Of a stretch of 64,000 nt of DNA, positions 25,790-35,527 are shown piece by piece; position 1 is the first letter of the stretch; each line of letters starts with the position of its first letter. The DNA comes from an uncultured Flavobacteriaceae bacterium (GTDB taxonomy: Bacteria > Bacteroidota > Bacteroidia > Flavobacteriales > Flavobacteriaceae). The stretch is from contig CANLUS010000001.1 of the NCBI GenBank assembly GCA_947494325.1, forward strand, positions 682,001 to 746,000, given 5' to 3'. Under the pieces are notes generated by a model that was not told where the DNA came from, made no database searches, and saw nothing but the letters and a program-made list of their open reading frames with translations. A program made the position numbers and the translations under genes.

Positions 25790-27466
25790 ATGCTAAAAGT
25801 AAAAAACCTTTCTATTTCTTTTGTATTAGATGAAAATACATCAAAGGTGGTTCATGGGATCAGCTTTGGGTTGAAAAAAAATGAAATTTTAGGAATTGTT
25901 GGTGAATCAGGTTCGGGCAAATCTGTTTCAAGTTTGGCTATTTTAGGATTACTTCCTCAAAAGACCGCGCTATCAGAAGGAGAAATTCTCTTTGAAAATA
26001 AAAATATCATAAATTTTACTGAGGCACAGTTTCGTGCTATTCGAGGTAATGTTATATCGATGATATTTCAAGAACCAATGACCTCTTTGAATCCTAGTTT
26101 GTCTTGTGGATATCAGGTTTTAGAAATTTTACAACTTCATAATTCCATTTCAACTAAGGAAGCAAAAGATGAAGTATTAAGATTGTTTGAAAAAGTAAAA
26201 TTACCTAGAGTCGAAACGATTTTTAGTCAGTATCCTCATCAACTTTCGGGTGGACAAAAGCAACGGGTTATGATAGCAATGGCAATTGCTTGCAAACCTA
26301 AAATTTTGATTGCTGATGAACCCACAACAGCCTTAGACGTTACTGTTCAAAATGACATCATAGAGTTGTTAAAAGAATTACAGCAAGAAACAAAAATGAG
26401 CATCATTTTTATTTCTCACGATTTATCATTGGTTTCTCAAATAGCTGATCGGGTTTTAGTTATGTATCATGGAAAAATTGTTGAACAAGGAACTGCCCTT
26501 CAAATTTTTAAAACCCCAAATCATGACTATACAAAGGCATTGATTAACTCAAAACCAAGTTTAGATAAAAGATTGCTTGAGCTTCCGACTGTTACTGATT
26601 TCTTAAATCATTCTATAAATACAACTGTTGTTTCTAACAGCGAACGCGCAAAAGTACATGAACGACTATATGCGACCTCTCCTTTATTAGAGTTAGAAGA
26701 CTTAAAAACCTATTTTAATACCGATAGTTCTTGGTTTTTATCGAAAACCGAACCTGTAAAGGCAGTCGATGGTGTTTCACTGAAAATCTATGAAGGTGAA
26801 ACTTTAGGTTTGGTTGGAGAGTCGGGATGTGGGAAGACAACACTAGGTAGAACTATTATGCATTTAGAAAGTGCAACTGAAGGGTCAATTCGATATAGAG
26901 GGAAAGATATTTCTAAATTATCGCGAAGAGATTTAAAGAAACTGCGAAAAGAAATTCAGATTATATTTCAAGACCCTTTCTCGTCTTTAAATCCAAGAAT
27001 ACCTGTTGGGAAATCTATTTTAGAGCCAATGAAAGTTCATAAATTGTATAATTCAAATGAGGAAAGGAGAGATAAAGTAGTTGAAATACTAAAAAAAGTA
27101 GGTCTAGAGGACTCAAGTTATAATCGCTATCCTCATGAATTCTCTGGAGGTCAACGTCAGCGAATTGGAATTGCCAGAACCATAGCTTTACAACCCAAAT
27201 TGATTATTTGTGACGAATCTGTTTCAGCTTTAGATGTTTCGGTTCAAGCGCAGGTTTTAAACCTATTAAATAGTTTAAAAAAGGATTTCGGATTTACCTA
27301 TATTTTTATTTCACACGATTTGGCAGTAGTAAAATATATGGCCGATCAACTAGTAGTAATGAACAAGGGTAAAATAGAAGAAATTGGCGATGCTGATGCA
27401 ATCTATAGAAACCCAAAAACATCATATACTCAAAAATTAATTAGTGCAATCCCTAAAGGAATTTAA
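25790..27466 (+). CDS. Fused double ATPase of a peptide/nickel-type ABC importer (DppD-DppF-like)
   Basis: A 558-residue protein with two complete ABC domains of the oligopeptide-importer class fused head to tail, as in YejF/GsiA. Domain 1 has GESGSGKS (~40) and LSGGQKQRV. Domain 2 has GESGCGKTT (~345) and FSGGQRQRI. Each domain is followed by the short C-terminal extension (YTKALINS, YTQKLISAIPKG) typical of OppD/OppF. No permease or binding-protein genes adjoin it, so its partners must be encoded elsewhere. The stop codon at 27464-27466 directly abuts the end of the convergent thioredoxin gene. Confidence 0.9.
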   Translation: MLKVKNLSISFVLDENTSKVVHGISFGLKKNEILGIVGESGSGKSVSSLAILGLLPQKTALSEGEILFENKNIINFTEAQFRAIRGNVISMIFQEPMTSLNPSLSCGYQVLEILQLHNSISTKEAKDEVLRLFEKVKLPRVETIFSQYPHQLSGGQKQRVMIAMAIACKPKILIADEPTTALDVTVQNDIIELLKELQQETKMSIIFISHDLSLVSQIADRVLVMYHGKIVEQGTALQIFKTPNHDYTKALINSKPSLDKRLLELPTVTDFLNHSINTTVVSNSERAKVHERLYATSPLLELEDLKTYFNTDSSWFLSKTEPVKAVDGVSLKIYEGETLGLVGESGCGKTTLGRTIMHLESATEGSIRYRGKDISKLSRRDLKKLRKEIQIIFQDPFSSLNPRIPVGKSILEPMKVHKLYNSNEERRDKVVEILKKVGLEDSSYNRYPHEFSGGQRQRIGIARTIALQPKLIICDESVSALDVSVQAQVLNLLNSLKKDFGFTYIFISHDLAVVKYMADQLVVMNKGKIEEIGDADAIYRNPKTSYTQKLISAIPKGI

Positions 27467-28021
27467 CTAATCTTTAAAATCAGATTTAAATTCTTTTTGG
27501 TAGGCTATGAAATCTTCTTTTGAAGTGATTTTTTTATAGGCATTACTACCAAATACTTTGAGATACAATTCTAATTGCTTCGCATTATGATACCCTTTAA
27601 CAGGCGCTAAGAGTGTAGCAGATTCATCTAAAAAAAGTATTGTAGGATATGCAGTTACACCAAAAGCACTCGCTAATTGGTGCTGACTATTTCGGGCTCT
27701 TTTTTTAGCGGGATCATAATTAGGATTTGAAAATTTTTGTTCTTTAAAATTTACCTCACCATCTCCTTCCGCATTGAATTTTACCGCATAGTAATTTTCA
27801 TTAACATATTTCACAAGATCTTTTTGTCGAAAGGTATTTTTATCTAACATTCTGCATGGTCCACACCAAACAGTAAACATATCCATCATGATCTTTTTAG
27901 GATTCTTCTTTTGGGCTTCAACAGCCTCTTCGAAAGTCATCCAATTAATTTTGGGATCTTCCTGTGCATTGCCAGTTATAGAAAAACCGGCTATAATAAG
28001 TACTAGTATTAATTTCTTCAT
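27467..28021 (-). CDS. Exported thioredoxin-fold protein
   Basis: The gene encodes 184 residues from the ATG at 28021 (MKKLILVLIIAGFSITGNAQ signal peptide); an in-frame ATG at 28036 would add only MKTRY. The mature protein has DMFTVWCGPCRMLDK with the redox-active Cys-x-x-Cys pair near residue 50, and AYPTILFLDES, the cis-Pro loop. This places it with periplasmic DsbD/thioredoxin_7-type reductases found widely in Bacteroidota. It likely keeps periplasmic thiols reduced or delivers electrons from a DsbD partner. It lies downstream of the POT transporters on the same strand but 82 bases away, so co-transcription is uncertain. Confidence 0.82.
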   Translation of the reverse strand: MKKLILVLIIAGFSITGNAQEDPKINWMTFEEAVEAQKKNPKKIMMDMFTVWCGPCRMLDKNTFRQKDLVKYVNENYYAVKFNAEGDGEVNFKEQKFSNPNYDPAKKRARNSQHQLASAFGVTAYPTILFLDESATLLAPVKGYHNAKQLELYLKVFGSNAYKKITSKEDFIAYQKEFKSDFKD

Positions 28022-28103
28022 GTATCTTGTTTTCATGTATTAAGACGCAAACAACGTGCCTAAATTACAAAATCAAACGCTGTAATCACTATGTTTAGTA
28101 TAC

Positions 28104-29651
28104 TTATCGGATACCGTGCATTAACTTTTTCATTAACGGATTAATAAGTACAAGAATTAAACCTGCTGAGATCGGAATCAATGTAAATATTAAAAAGAAT
28201 GTCGACATTGAATATTTCTCAACGATAATATCAATATAACCTCCAACTTTTTGAGCCAAAAAATTACCAGTGGCGATCGCTAAATACCAAGCACCAAACA
28301 TCATTCCTATTTTTTTTGGAGGAACCAATTTACTAACATATGACAACCCTACCGGTGATAAGCACAACTCTCCCATCGTATGTAGCAAATAAGCCAGTAC
28401 AAGCCAAATTAGACTAACAGATGCTGTCTTCGCTCCTTGTGGAATGGTACTAGCCCCATAAGCTAATGCACCAAAACCAATTCCCAGTAATATGAGGCCG
28501 ATGCCGAACTTAACCGCAGCAGAAGGATTGTATTTACTTTCCCACCATTTTGAAAATAAAGGAGCCAACCCAATAATGAAAAGAGAATTTAAAATTAAAA
28601 ACCAAGAAGCTTCAATTTCGGCGGTTTCTCTAGGTAGAATTACGCTCAATTTCCAAAAAACCAATCCCCAAATACTCAAAAAACTAATTCCGAGAATACT
28701 ATTTGATAATGATATTTTTTTAAATGTTTGTCTAAATAATTTTAGTAATACCCAAGAGATAATGGTTAATGGAACAATGCTTATAATAGTGTCTACAATT
28801 TTGAATATTGTTGCTGAGTTGCCAATTAAACTTCTCTGTGTATAATCTCGTGAAAAAATGGTCATGGAGCCACTGGCTTGCTCAAATGCCGCCCAAAAGA
28901 AAACGGTGAAAAACGCTAAAACACCAACTACAATGTAGCGATCTCTTTGGACGTTTGATGGCACATTATTTTCTGCTATTTCAACATTTTCTATTGCATC
29001 AGATAAGTCAATTTTTTTCGAAGGAGCTACTCCAACACCTTCAAAAATATGACGACCGAACCAAAATTGAAGCATTCCAAGCAACATAAAAACTCCTGCC
29101 AAACCGAAGCCCCAAGAGTAACTTAAATTACTAGCCAAGAACCCGCATAATAAAACACCTAAGAATCCTCCAGAATTAACGCCCATATAAAAAATGGTAA
29201 AAGCACCATCTTTTCTTTCTGGAAATTTGTCATAGAGACCGCTAATAATTGAAGTAATATTTGGCTTGAACAAACCGTTACCAATAATTAAAAGGGCAAC
29301 GCCAATGTAGAACATAAATTCAGTTTCAAATGCTAAGGAAGCGTGTCCTAAGGTCATTGCCAAAGCCCCAAAGGCTACTGCTTTTTGATAGCCCGTTAAT
29401 CTGTCTGCTATCCAACCACCGATAATTGGGGTTAAATAGACAGAACTTGTGTAAATTCCTAAGAGCCCCAATGCGCGTTCATTACTCCATTCCCATCCAC
29501 CATCAATAAATGGAGCTGTTAAGAATAAAACGAAAATAGCCCGCATTCCGTAGTACGAAAATCGCTCCCACATTTCTGTAAAAAACAACACAAATAGTGC
29601 AGGCTTATGATTTAAAAGACTAAATTCATTCGTTTTCGGTGTAGTACTCAT
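28104..29651 (-). CDS. POT/PTR family proton-dependent peptide transporter 2
   Basis: A 515-residue MFS protein with about twelve to fourteen membrane helices. The POT signature is clear: FFTEMWERFSYYGMRAIFVLFL (within residues 18-40) supplies ExxER-type residues. NPxI/FKPNITS (~125-135) and FTIFYMGVNSGGFLGVLL (~150-167) match PTR2 motifs. It imports di- and tripeptides with protons across the inner membrane. It is the second of two tandem paralogues. A terminator hairpin sits at 29681-29705, 30 bases upstream of its start, so its level may be set separately or by read-through. Confidence 0.92.
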   Translation of the reverse strand: MSTTPKTNEFSLLNHKPALFVLFFTEMWERFSYYGMRAIFVLFLTAPFIDGGWEWSNERALGLLGIYTSSVYLTPIIGGWIADRLTGYQKAVAFGALAMTLGHASLAFETEFMFYIGVALLIIGNGLFKPNITSIISGLYDKFPERKDGAFTIFYMGVNSGGFLGVLLCGFLASNLSYSWGFGLAGVFMLLGMLQFWFGRHIFEGVGVAPSKKIDLSDAIENVEIAENNVPSNVQRDRYIVVGVLAFFTVFFWAAFEQASGSMTIFSRDYTQRSLIGNSATIFKIVDTIISIVPLTIISWVLLKLFRQTFKKISLSNSILGISFLSIWGLVFWKLSVILPRETAEIEASWFLILNSLFIIGLAPLFSKWWESKYNPSAAVKFGIGLILLGIGFGALAYGASTIPQGAKTASVSLIWLVLAYLLHTMGELCLSPVGLSYVSKLVPPKKIGMMFGAWYLAIATGNFLAQKVGGYIDIIVEKYSMSTFFLIFTLIPISAGLILVLINPLMKKLMHGIR

Positions 29652-29680
29652 AATTGTATTGTGCAGAATTACTTAGAAAT

Positions 29681-29705
29681 AAAAAAACCTTGCTTATGAG
29701 CAAGG
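29681..29705 (-). terminator. Terminator between the two peptide-transporter genes
   Basis: Read on the minus strand, CCTTGCT-CATA-AGCAAGG forms a perfect 7-bp stem with a 4-base loop, followed by seven T residues. It lies 15 bases after the stop of the first POT gene (29720-31252) and before the second, so it would stop or attenuate transcription inside what otherwise looks like one operon. Confidence 0.85.
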
Positions 29706-29719
29706 CTTTAGATTTTTAA

Positions 29720-31252
29720 TTAGTGTACGTTACCCATTAGTTTCTTGATCAACGGAGAAAATAATAACACGATTACACCGGCTCCAATTGAATACATTGC
29801 AATTAGATTAAAACCATCAGTATAAGTCGTTAGGGTGTCTAAACCTCCAACGTTTCCATCGCTACTTTCAATCGCCAATTGTTTTCCTATGAAACCAACG
29901 ATCTGAAATGCAAAAGCGGATGATAAAAACCAAACCCCCATAACAAAAGCCATTAAACGTAAGGGCGCTAGATCGGTCATTTTAGACAAGCCCACTGGAG
30001 ACATAAATAGCTCACCAACTGACAGTAAAAAATACATAAGTAATAAATAGGCAAACGGCACTAATCCGTTTGCATTTGCACTCGCGCCACTAATAGCCAA
30101 TACATAAAAACTGATACCAGCGAAAAGTAAGCCTAGCCCAAACTTATATGGTGTTCTAGGGTTCGATTTTTTCTTAGTAAGCCAAGTCCACATCATAGAA
30201 ATTGGAATAGCCAATATAATTATAAACATAGAATTAAGTGAGTTCGTTTGAGCCGCCGTCATAATTCCATCTAAATCGACATTTCTGGCAGCAAATAGGG
30301 TAATAACACTTCCCGATAATTCATGAAAGCCCCAAAAAATTGTCATGAAAAAAGTGATCAAAACGGCCACAATAAGTTTCTTACGTTCGTCTAAAGTCGC
30401 TCTATACATTTCATAGGCTAGATACGCCAGAACAGCAATACCGATTCCTTTGAAAATAACATTAACAATGTTTTGATCGGCGAATATTCCGTCAGTAGCA
30501 ATAGCCTTGTAGGAAGATAATAAAAGGGCAATCAAGGGCGCGGCAATAACGGCTAAAATTGGAATTAATGTGCCTTGTTTTATACCAAGAATTTTTTTGT
30601 GCATCACTTGTTCATTAGGGGGCAACCCTCGATCTCCAAAAACGTTCTTTTTAATCCCGCTCCAAAAAACTATTAAGCCAGTTAACATTCCAATTCCTGC
30701 TAACCCAAAACCATAATGCCATCCATATTTCGCAGCAAGCCATCCACACAAGAGAGGAGCAATCCAACCACCAATGTTAATACCCATATAAAATATAGTG
30801 AACCCTGAATCTTTTCTTGGGTCTCCTTTTTCGTATAAAGTACCTACAAAAGTGGAGATATTAGGTTTAAAAAAACCATTACCCACTATAATTAAAGAAA
30901 GCGCAAGAAAAAATGCCATATTATTTTCAATAGCCAGCACAAAATGGCCTACGGCCATCAATATTCCTCCTAAGAAGATTGAATTTCGCATTCCCAAAAT
31001 TTGATCGGAAATCTTTCCTCCAACGACCGTAGATGCATATACAAGCGAACCATATGAAGCATAAACCGCAGCAGTAGCATAATCTCGCTCAGCCAATGCA
31101 GCAAAAATAACATCGATCATATAAAGCGTTAGCAACGCCCTCATTCCGTAGAAACTAAATCGCTCCCACAGTTCAGCAAAGAATAAATAAAATAAGCCGG
31201 AAGGATGTCCTAGAATCTGTTTTTCATGTGGTTGTTTAGAAATATCTGACAT
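29720..31252 (-). CDS. POT/PTR family proton-dependent peptide transporter 1
   Basis: A 510-residue MFS peptide importer paralogous to the one encoded just downstream. LFFAELWERFSFYGMRALLTLYM near residues 25-47 carries the ExxER region; NGFFKPNIS (~125) and FTIFYMGINIGGWIAPLLCG (~150-169) are PTR2 signatures. It begins 17 bases after the stop of the DPP-IV-like peptidase gene on the same strand, so both are probably on one message. Peptides released by that peptidase in the periplasm would be its natural substrates. A strong terminator follows its stop codon. Confidence 0.93.
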   Translation of the reverse strand: MSDISKQPHEKQILGHPSGLFYLFFAELWERFSFYGMRALLTLYMIDVIFAALAERDYATAAVYASYGSLVYASTVVGGKISDQILGMRNSIFLGGILMAVGHFVLAIENNMAFFLALSLIIVGNGFFKPNISTFVGTLYEKGDPRKDSGFTIFYMGINIGGWIAPLLCGWLAAKYGWHYGFGLAGIGMLTGLIVFWSGIKKNVFGDRGLPPNEQVMHKKILGIKQGTLIPILAVIAAPLIALLLSSYKAIATDGIFADQNIVNVIFKGIGIAVLAYLAYEMYRATLDERKKLIVAVLITFFMTIFWGFHELSGSVITLFAARNVDLDGIMTAAQTNSLNSMFIIILAIPISMMWTWLTKKKSNPRTPYKFGLGLLFAGISFYVLAISGASANANGLVPFAYLLLMYFLLSVGELFMSPVGLSKMTDLAPLRLMAFVMGVWFLSSAFAFQIVGFIGKQLAIESSDGNVGGLDTLTTYTDGFNLIAMYSIGAGVIVLLFSPLIKKLMGNVH

Positions 31253-31269
31253 AATATATAGGGTGTTTA

Positions 31270-33483
31270 TTAATTTTTAATTTCTTTCGTTGTAGTGATG
31301 GTATTTTCTTTTCCACCGAGATGTTGTTCGATAAATGCGGTCATTTTGGTAAACAAATGCAAGCGTGTGTTATCACCTTTTCGAATTCCATGAGCACGAT
31401 CAGGATAAACAAATAAATCGAATTGTTTATTGGCCTCTACTAGGGCATTAATCATTCTAGTGGTATTTTGCACATGAACGTTATCATCACCAGTACCATG
31501 AACTAATAAATAAGCACCTTTTAATTTGTCAACATGATTGATAGGTGAATTCTCATCATAACCACTCGCATTTTCTTGAGGCGTTTGCATATATCGTTCT
31601 GTATAAACCGTATCATAAAAACGCCAAGAAGTAACTGGTGCCACTGCGATAGCCATTTTAAAAACGTCGGCACCCTTTGTTAAGGCTAAAGAAGACATAT
31701 AACCACCATAACTCCACCCCCAAATACCTATTCTATCTTGATCAATATATGGTAATTCTCCTAATTTTTTAGCAGCACCTATTTGATCTTGTGTTTCGTA
31801 TTTCCCTAGTTCTTTATACGTTACTTTTTTGAAATCACGTCCCTTTAAACCAGTTCCTCTTCCATCAACACATGCAATAATATATCCTTTTTGCGCTAAT
31901 AATTGAAACCAATAATCATTGCCTCCGCCCCAGCGATTTGCAACTTGTTGAGAACCTGGTCCAGAATATTGATGCATAAATAAAGGATACTTCTTATTTG
32001 GGTCGAAATTGGATGGTTTTATCATCCAAGCATTGAATTCACCATTTTCAGTTTTCAAGGTAAAAAACTCTTTTTTGGCTGTATTGTAGTCGTTTAACTT
32101 TTCTGCAAGTATTTGATTATTTTTTATTTCTTTTAATTGCTTGCCAGATTTAGCAGTATTTAAGGTGTATATATTAGGTGTGTTGGCGCTCGAAAACGTA
32201 TTGACATAGTAGTTAAAACTAGTGCTAAAGGCAGCACTGTTGGTGCCTGTATTAGAACTTAAACGCTGTTTGCCCTTTCCATTTAATTTGATGGAATATA
32301 CAGATCGATTTATAGAGCCATCTTCAGTAGATTGATAAAATATACGTTTCGTTTTAGCATCGTAACCGTAGTAGTTTGTAATTTCCCAGTTACCTTTCGT
32401 TACTTGATTCTTTAATTTGCCCGATGCATCATAATGATAAATATGATTGAAGCCATCTTTTTCACTAGTCCAAATAAAACTATTGTCTTTTAAGAAAGTC
32501 AAATTATCGGTAATGTCAACATATGCCGCATCCTTTTCATTTAAAAGAACAAAAGAATCAAGGGTAGTACCATCTACAAACAATAGATTTAAATTATTTT
32601 GATGCCGATTTAGAGTAGTAACGGCTAACGCATTAGAATTGTTAGTCCATTTGATTCTAGGAATATAATATTGAGCTTTTGCACCTAAATTAACTTGTGA
32701 TGCTTTCTTATTATTTAAATTAAAGATATGGAGTGAAACTATCGCATTTTTTTCTCCTGCTTTTGGATATTTAAATACTTGTTGCGTAGGATATAATGAA
32801 GTACCATATTTATCCATAGAGAATTCAGGAACGTCAGTTTCATCAAAACGTAAAAAAGCAAGTTTGTCTGAATTATTGTTCCAATCAAATGCTCTTACAA
32901 AAGCAAATTCTTCTTCATATACCCAATCAGTAATACCATTAATTACTTTATTTTTTTCACCATCAAAAGTTATTTGAACCGTACCATTATTTATGAGGTT
33001 TTTTATATATACATTATTGTTGTAGGTGTAGGCAATTTTGTTGCCATCAGGAGAAAAAGTAGGCTCTTGAATTTTATTCGCAGCTATTAATTTTAATTTT
33101 TTTGAGGCCGTATCATACATATAGTAAATGCCCTTAGATGAATGACGATATATTTGCTCAGATTCGGTTCCTAAAATTAGTTTGGTCTCAGAGGCATCAA
33201 AGGCATAACTTTCAAAATGATCAATTCCATCTAGATTCTTACTATCAACAATTGTTGCAATTTTTTCCAAGGTTTTATAATCGTACTTATCTAGGCTGGT
33301 TTGCTGCGTTTCTTTATCTGTATTTAGAATAGTATAAAAATCCCCAACGCTCATAGAATGAAAAGAATTTAATCTTTCAGTTCCGAAAGTGTCATTCAAC
33401 CAAATGTCTTCTAGTGTAATGTCATTTTTTTGTGCATGAAGTGTTGCTGTAAAAGCAACGAATACAAGTAGTAATTTTTTCAT
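31270..33483 (-). CDS. Exported S9 family dipeptidyl peptidase (DPP-IV-like)
   Basis: The gene encodes 737 residues from the ATG at 33483, where a normal signal peptide starts (MKKLLLVFVAFTATLHAQ). Longer in-frame starts at 33516 and 33558 would bury it. An N-terminal beta-propeller (DPPIV_N) holds the VYEEEF motif that binds the substrate N terminus. The C-terminal alpha/beta-hydrolase has GIWGWSYGGYMS with catalytic Ser591, HGTGDDNVH with Asp666/667, and RAHGI with His698. It would cut X-Pro or similar dipeptides from oligopeptides in the periplasm. It is the first gene of the peptide-uptake unit. Confidence 0.93.
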   Translation of the reverse strand: MKKLLLVFVAFTATLHAQKNDITLEDIWLNDTFGTERLNSFHSMSVGDFYTILNTDKETQQTSLDKYDYKTLEKIATIVDSKNLDGIDHFESYAFDASETKLILGTESEQIYRHSSKGIYYMYDTASKKLKLIAANKIQEPTFSPDGNKIAYTYNNNVYIKNLINNGTVQITFDGEKNKVINGITDWVYEEEFAFVRAFDWNNNSDKLAFLRFDETDVPEFSMDKYGTSLYPTQQVFKYPKAGEKNAIVSLHIFNLNNKKASQVNLGAKAQYYIPRIKWTNNSNALAVTTLNRHQNNLNLLFVDGTTLDSFVLLNEKDAAYVDITDNLTFLKDNSFIWTSEKDGFNHIYHYDASGKLKNQVTKGNWEITNYYGYDAKTKRIFYQSTEDGSINRSVYSIKLNGKGKQRLSSNTGTNSAAFSTSFNYYVNTFSSANTPNIYTLNTAKSGKQLKEIKNNQILAEKLNDYNTAKKEFFTLKTENGEFNAWMIKPSNFDPNKKYPLFMHQYSGPGSQQVANRWGGGNDYWFQLLAQKGYIIACVDGRGTGLKGRDFKKVTYKELGKYETQDQIGAAKKLGELPYIDQDRIGIWGWSYGGYMSSLALTKGADVFKMAIAVAPVTSWRFYDTVYTERYMQTPQENASGYDENSPINHVDKLKGAYLLVHGTGDDNVHVQNTTRMINALVEANKQFDLFVYPDRAHGIRKGDNTRLHLFTKMTAFIEQHLGGKENTITTTKEIKN

Positions 33484-33661
33484 GTTTTTACTAAGATTTC
33501 GATGATAAGTTGTCATTATTATATTTAGCGTATTTCGCAAGTAATAATGACAATTCAATAAAAGTTTGCCAAGTTTACGGAAAATTCATCAAAAATCAAT
33601 CCAAAATAGCAAGAAATGGAATGATCGTTTACTACTTACGTATAGGGTTTTTCAGATTTAG

Positions 33662-33669
33662 TATCTTTG
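33662..33669 (+). promoter_or_regulatory. -7 box (TATCTTTG) of the HMG-CoA reductase gene
   Basis: TATCTTTG fits TAnnTTTG exactly and lies 24 bases before the ATG at 33694, a normal leader distance. No clear -33 TTG is visible. Confidence 0.5.
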
Positions 33670-33693
33670 AATTTCTATATAAACCTATAATTA

Positions 33694-34968
33694 ATGACCA
33701 AAACCGTATCGGGCTTTTCTAAGTTTACGAAACTAGAAAAGATACAATGGATAGCGAACACTTTTTTTACGGATAAAGAGGAAGCCATTAATGTTTTGAA
33801 AAAATATTGGAATAGTGATCAGGACTTACAGCAATTACACGATGAGTTTACAGAGAATACTATTTCAAATTTTTATATGCCCTATGGTGTAGCTCCAAAT
33901 TTTATAATTAATGGCCAAGAATTTACCGTTCCAATGACGGTAGAAGAGAGTTCAGTAGTGGCGGCGGCATCACTAGTTGCCAAGTTTTGGAGTTCTCGAG
34001 GCGGATTTAATACTGAGGTAATTTCTACAACTAAAATTGGACAGGTTCATTTTATGTTTGATGGTGATTTTGATGATTTGAAGTCTTATTTTATGGATGT
34101 ACGACCAGCATTATTTAAGGCTACCGAGGATATTACAAAAAACATGAGAAAACGTGGCGGCGGAATTTTAGATATGGAACTCCGAAATAAAAGCGATAAA
34201 CTCAGAAATTATTATCAAATTCATGTTACTTTCGAAACTAAGGATAGTATGGGCGCCAACTTTATAAATTCTTGTTTGGAGGCGATCGCCAGTCGATTCA
34301 AAAAAGAAGGGATCGAGATTGTCATGAGTATTTTATCAAATTATATTCCTGAATGCTTAGTACGCGCTGAGGTGAGTTGTACAATTGATGAATTAGGTCA
34401 AAATGGAAAGGAATTCGCACAGAAGTTTTATCAGGCGGTCCAAATCGCAAACGTCGAGCCCCATAGAGCAGTAACACATAATAAAGGAATTATGAATGGT
34501 ATTGATGCAGTCGTATTGGCCACGGGAAATGACTTTAGAGCAGTTGAAGCTGGAGCACATGCATATGCCGCAAAAGATGGAACTTATAAAAGCCTTACAA
34601 ATTGTTCGATTGACAATGAAATTTTTAAATTTTGGATTGAAATTCCGCTGGCGTTAGGAACAGTTGGAGGTTTAACGGCTTTACATCCGATGGCTAAATT
34701 TTCATTAGAATTATTACAAAAACCATCAGCAAGCGAATTAATGCAAATAGTTGCCGTTGCAGGATTGGCGCAAAATTTCGCGGCGTTGAGGGCATTGGTT
34801 ACTACTGGTATACAAGAAGGGCACATGAAAATGCATTTACAGAATATTTTAAACCAATTGGGAGCTTCCGAAAATGAAAAAGAGCAATTGATAGCGCATT
34901 TTAATAAACGACCAGTTACACATAGCGCTGTAAATGAAGAATTTGAAAGATTAAAATCTCAAAAATAA
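33694..34968 (+). CDS. mvaA: Hydroxymethylglutaryl-CoA reductase, class II
   Basis: The 424-residue enzyme is of normal class II length. ENTISNFYMPYG (~52-63) holds the catalytic Glu of the ENVIG-type motif and VPMTVEESSVVAAAS (~76-90) the substrate-binding strand. DSMGANFINS (~187-196) is the DAMGAN dinucleotide-binding motif. NKGIMNGIDAVVLATGND (~267-284) carries the catalytic Lys region, and GIQEGHMKMH (~370) the C-terminal His. Although the class is often named degradative, in Flavobacteria it makes mevalonate for isoprenoids. The GHMP kinase gene nearby at 37367-38299 supports a mevalonate role. Confidence 0.94.
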   Translation: MTKTVSGFSKFTKLEKIQWIANTFFTDKEEAINVLKKYWNSDQDLQQLHDEFTENTISNFYMPYGVAPNFIINGQEFTVPMTVEESSVVAAASLVAKFWSSRGGFNTEVISTTKIGQVHFMFDGDFDDLKSYFMDVRPALFKATEDITKNMRKRGGGILDMELRNKSDKLRNYYQIHVTFETKDSMGANFINSCLEAIASRFKKEGIEIVMSILSNYIPECLVRAEVSCTIDELGQNGKEFAQKFYQAVQIANVEPHRAVTHNKGIMNGIDAVVLATGNDFRAVEAGAHAYAAKDGTYKSLTNCSIDNEIFKFWIEIPLALGTVGGLTALHPMAKFSLELLQKPSASELMQIVAVAGLAQNFAALRALVTTGIQEGHMKMHLQNILNQLGASENEKEQLIAHFNKRPVTHSAVNEEFERLKSQK

Positions 34969-34983
34969 CGTTTATTTTAAGAT

Positions 34984-35361
34984 ATGGAATTATCCGCAGT
35001 ACCTAGTAAGAGAAAAAAGTATTTAACTGAAATCGGGAAGTTATTGTCAAGAAAACATGGCAAAAAACAATCATATAGGATAAAAGCGATACAATTAGCA
35101 TGTGACAAATCAACATATAGCAAGGACTTTGGCCCACATAATTTTGCTTGGATTGTCTGTGCCTTTGCTAGTGAAAAAGAATTCAATCAATATTATGAAA
35201 ATATTGAAGTAGTATTCGATTATGATAAAATGAGAAGTAGTATGTTAAGAGGAACATCCTATGAGGATGTGCTCAATTCAAAAAATGCAAGTGTCAATAA
35301 AAAATTTGATATGAATGATGTCTCGGTTGATAACCTAATCGACCCTACAATAATTGGATGA
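34984..35361 (+). CDS. Conserved-looking protein of unknown function
   Basis: A 125-residue soluble protein starting 15 bases after the HMG-CoA reductase stop codon, so probably on the same transcript. I do not recognise the family. The N-terminal third is strongly basic (KRKKYLTEIGKLLSRKHGKKQ). The middle part, FGPHNFAWIVCAFASEKEFNQYY, looks like a small alpha/beta core, and the last 30 residues are acidic and probably disordered. There is no signal peptide, membrane helix or metal motif. Base composition matches the neighbours, so it does not look newly acquired. It is likely a real gene given length, start and spacing, but no function can be proposed. Confidence 0.6.
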   Translation: MELSAVPSKRKKYLTEIGKLLSRKHGKKQSYRIKAIQLACDKSTYSKDFGPHNFAWIVCAFASEKEFNQYYENIEVVFDYDKMRSSMLRGTSYEDVLNSKNASVNKKFDMNDVSVDNLIDPTIIG

Positions 35362-35483
35362 GAAGCAAATTCTGGTCATTCGAACAAATGACGAGATAGG
35401 TTAATTTTAGTGAGAATTACCTTTTCCTATCGTTTCATAATAATATTCTATTCGATTCCATAGGCTTTTAGATGCAAAGTTTC

Positions 35484-35491
35484 TATCTTTG
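35484..35491 (+). promoter_or_regulatory. -7 box (TATCTTTG) of the superoxide dismutase gene
   Basis: This is an exact TAnnTTTG match 36 bases before the ATG at 35528. A matching -33 element is not obvious. Confidence 0.5.
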
Positions 35492-35527
35492 AAAAACAAA
35501 GAAGTTTAATATAAAAAACATAGAATT

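Noticed and set aside
33510-33722. A 70-codon plus-strand frame between the peptidase and HMG-CoA reductase genes.
   Set aside because: It overlaps the 5' region of the peptidase gene and the -7 box and start of the reductase gene, with no coding character.
35371-35395. GTCATT/AATGAC hairpin after the unknown gene.
   Set aside because: The stem is only 6 bp and no T-run follows, so it is not supported as a terminator.
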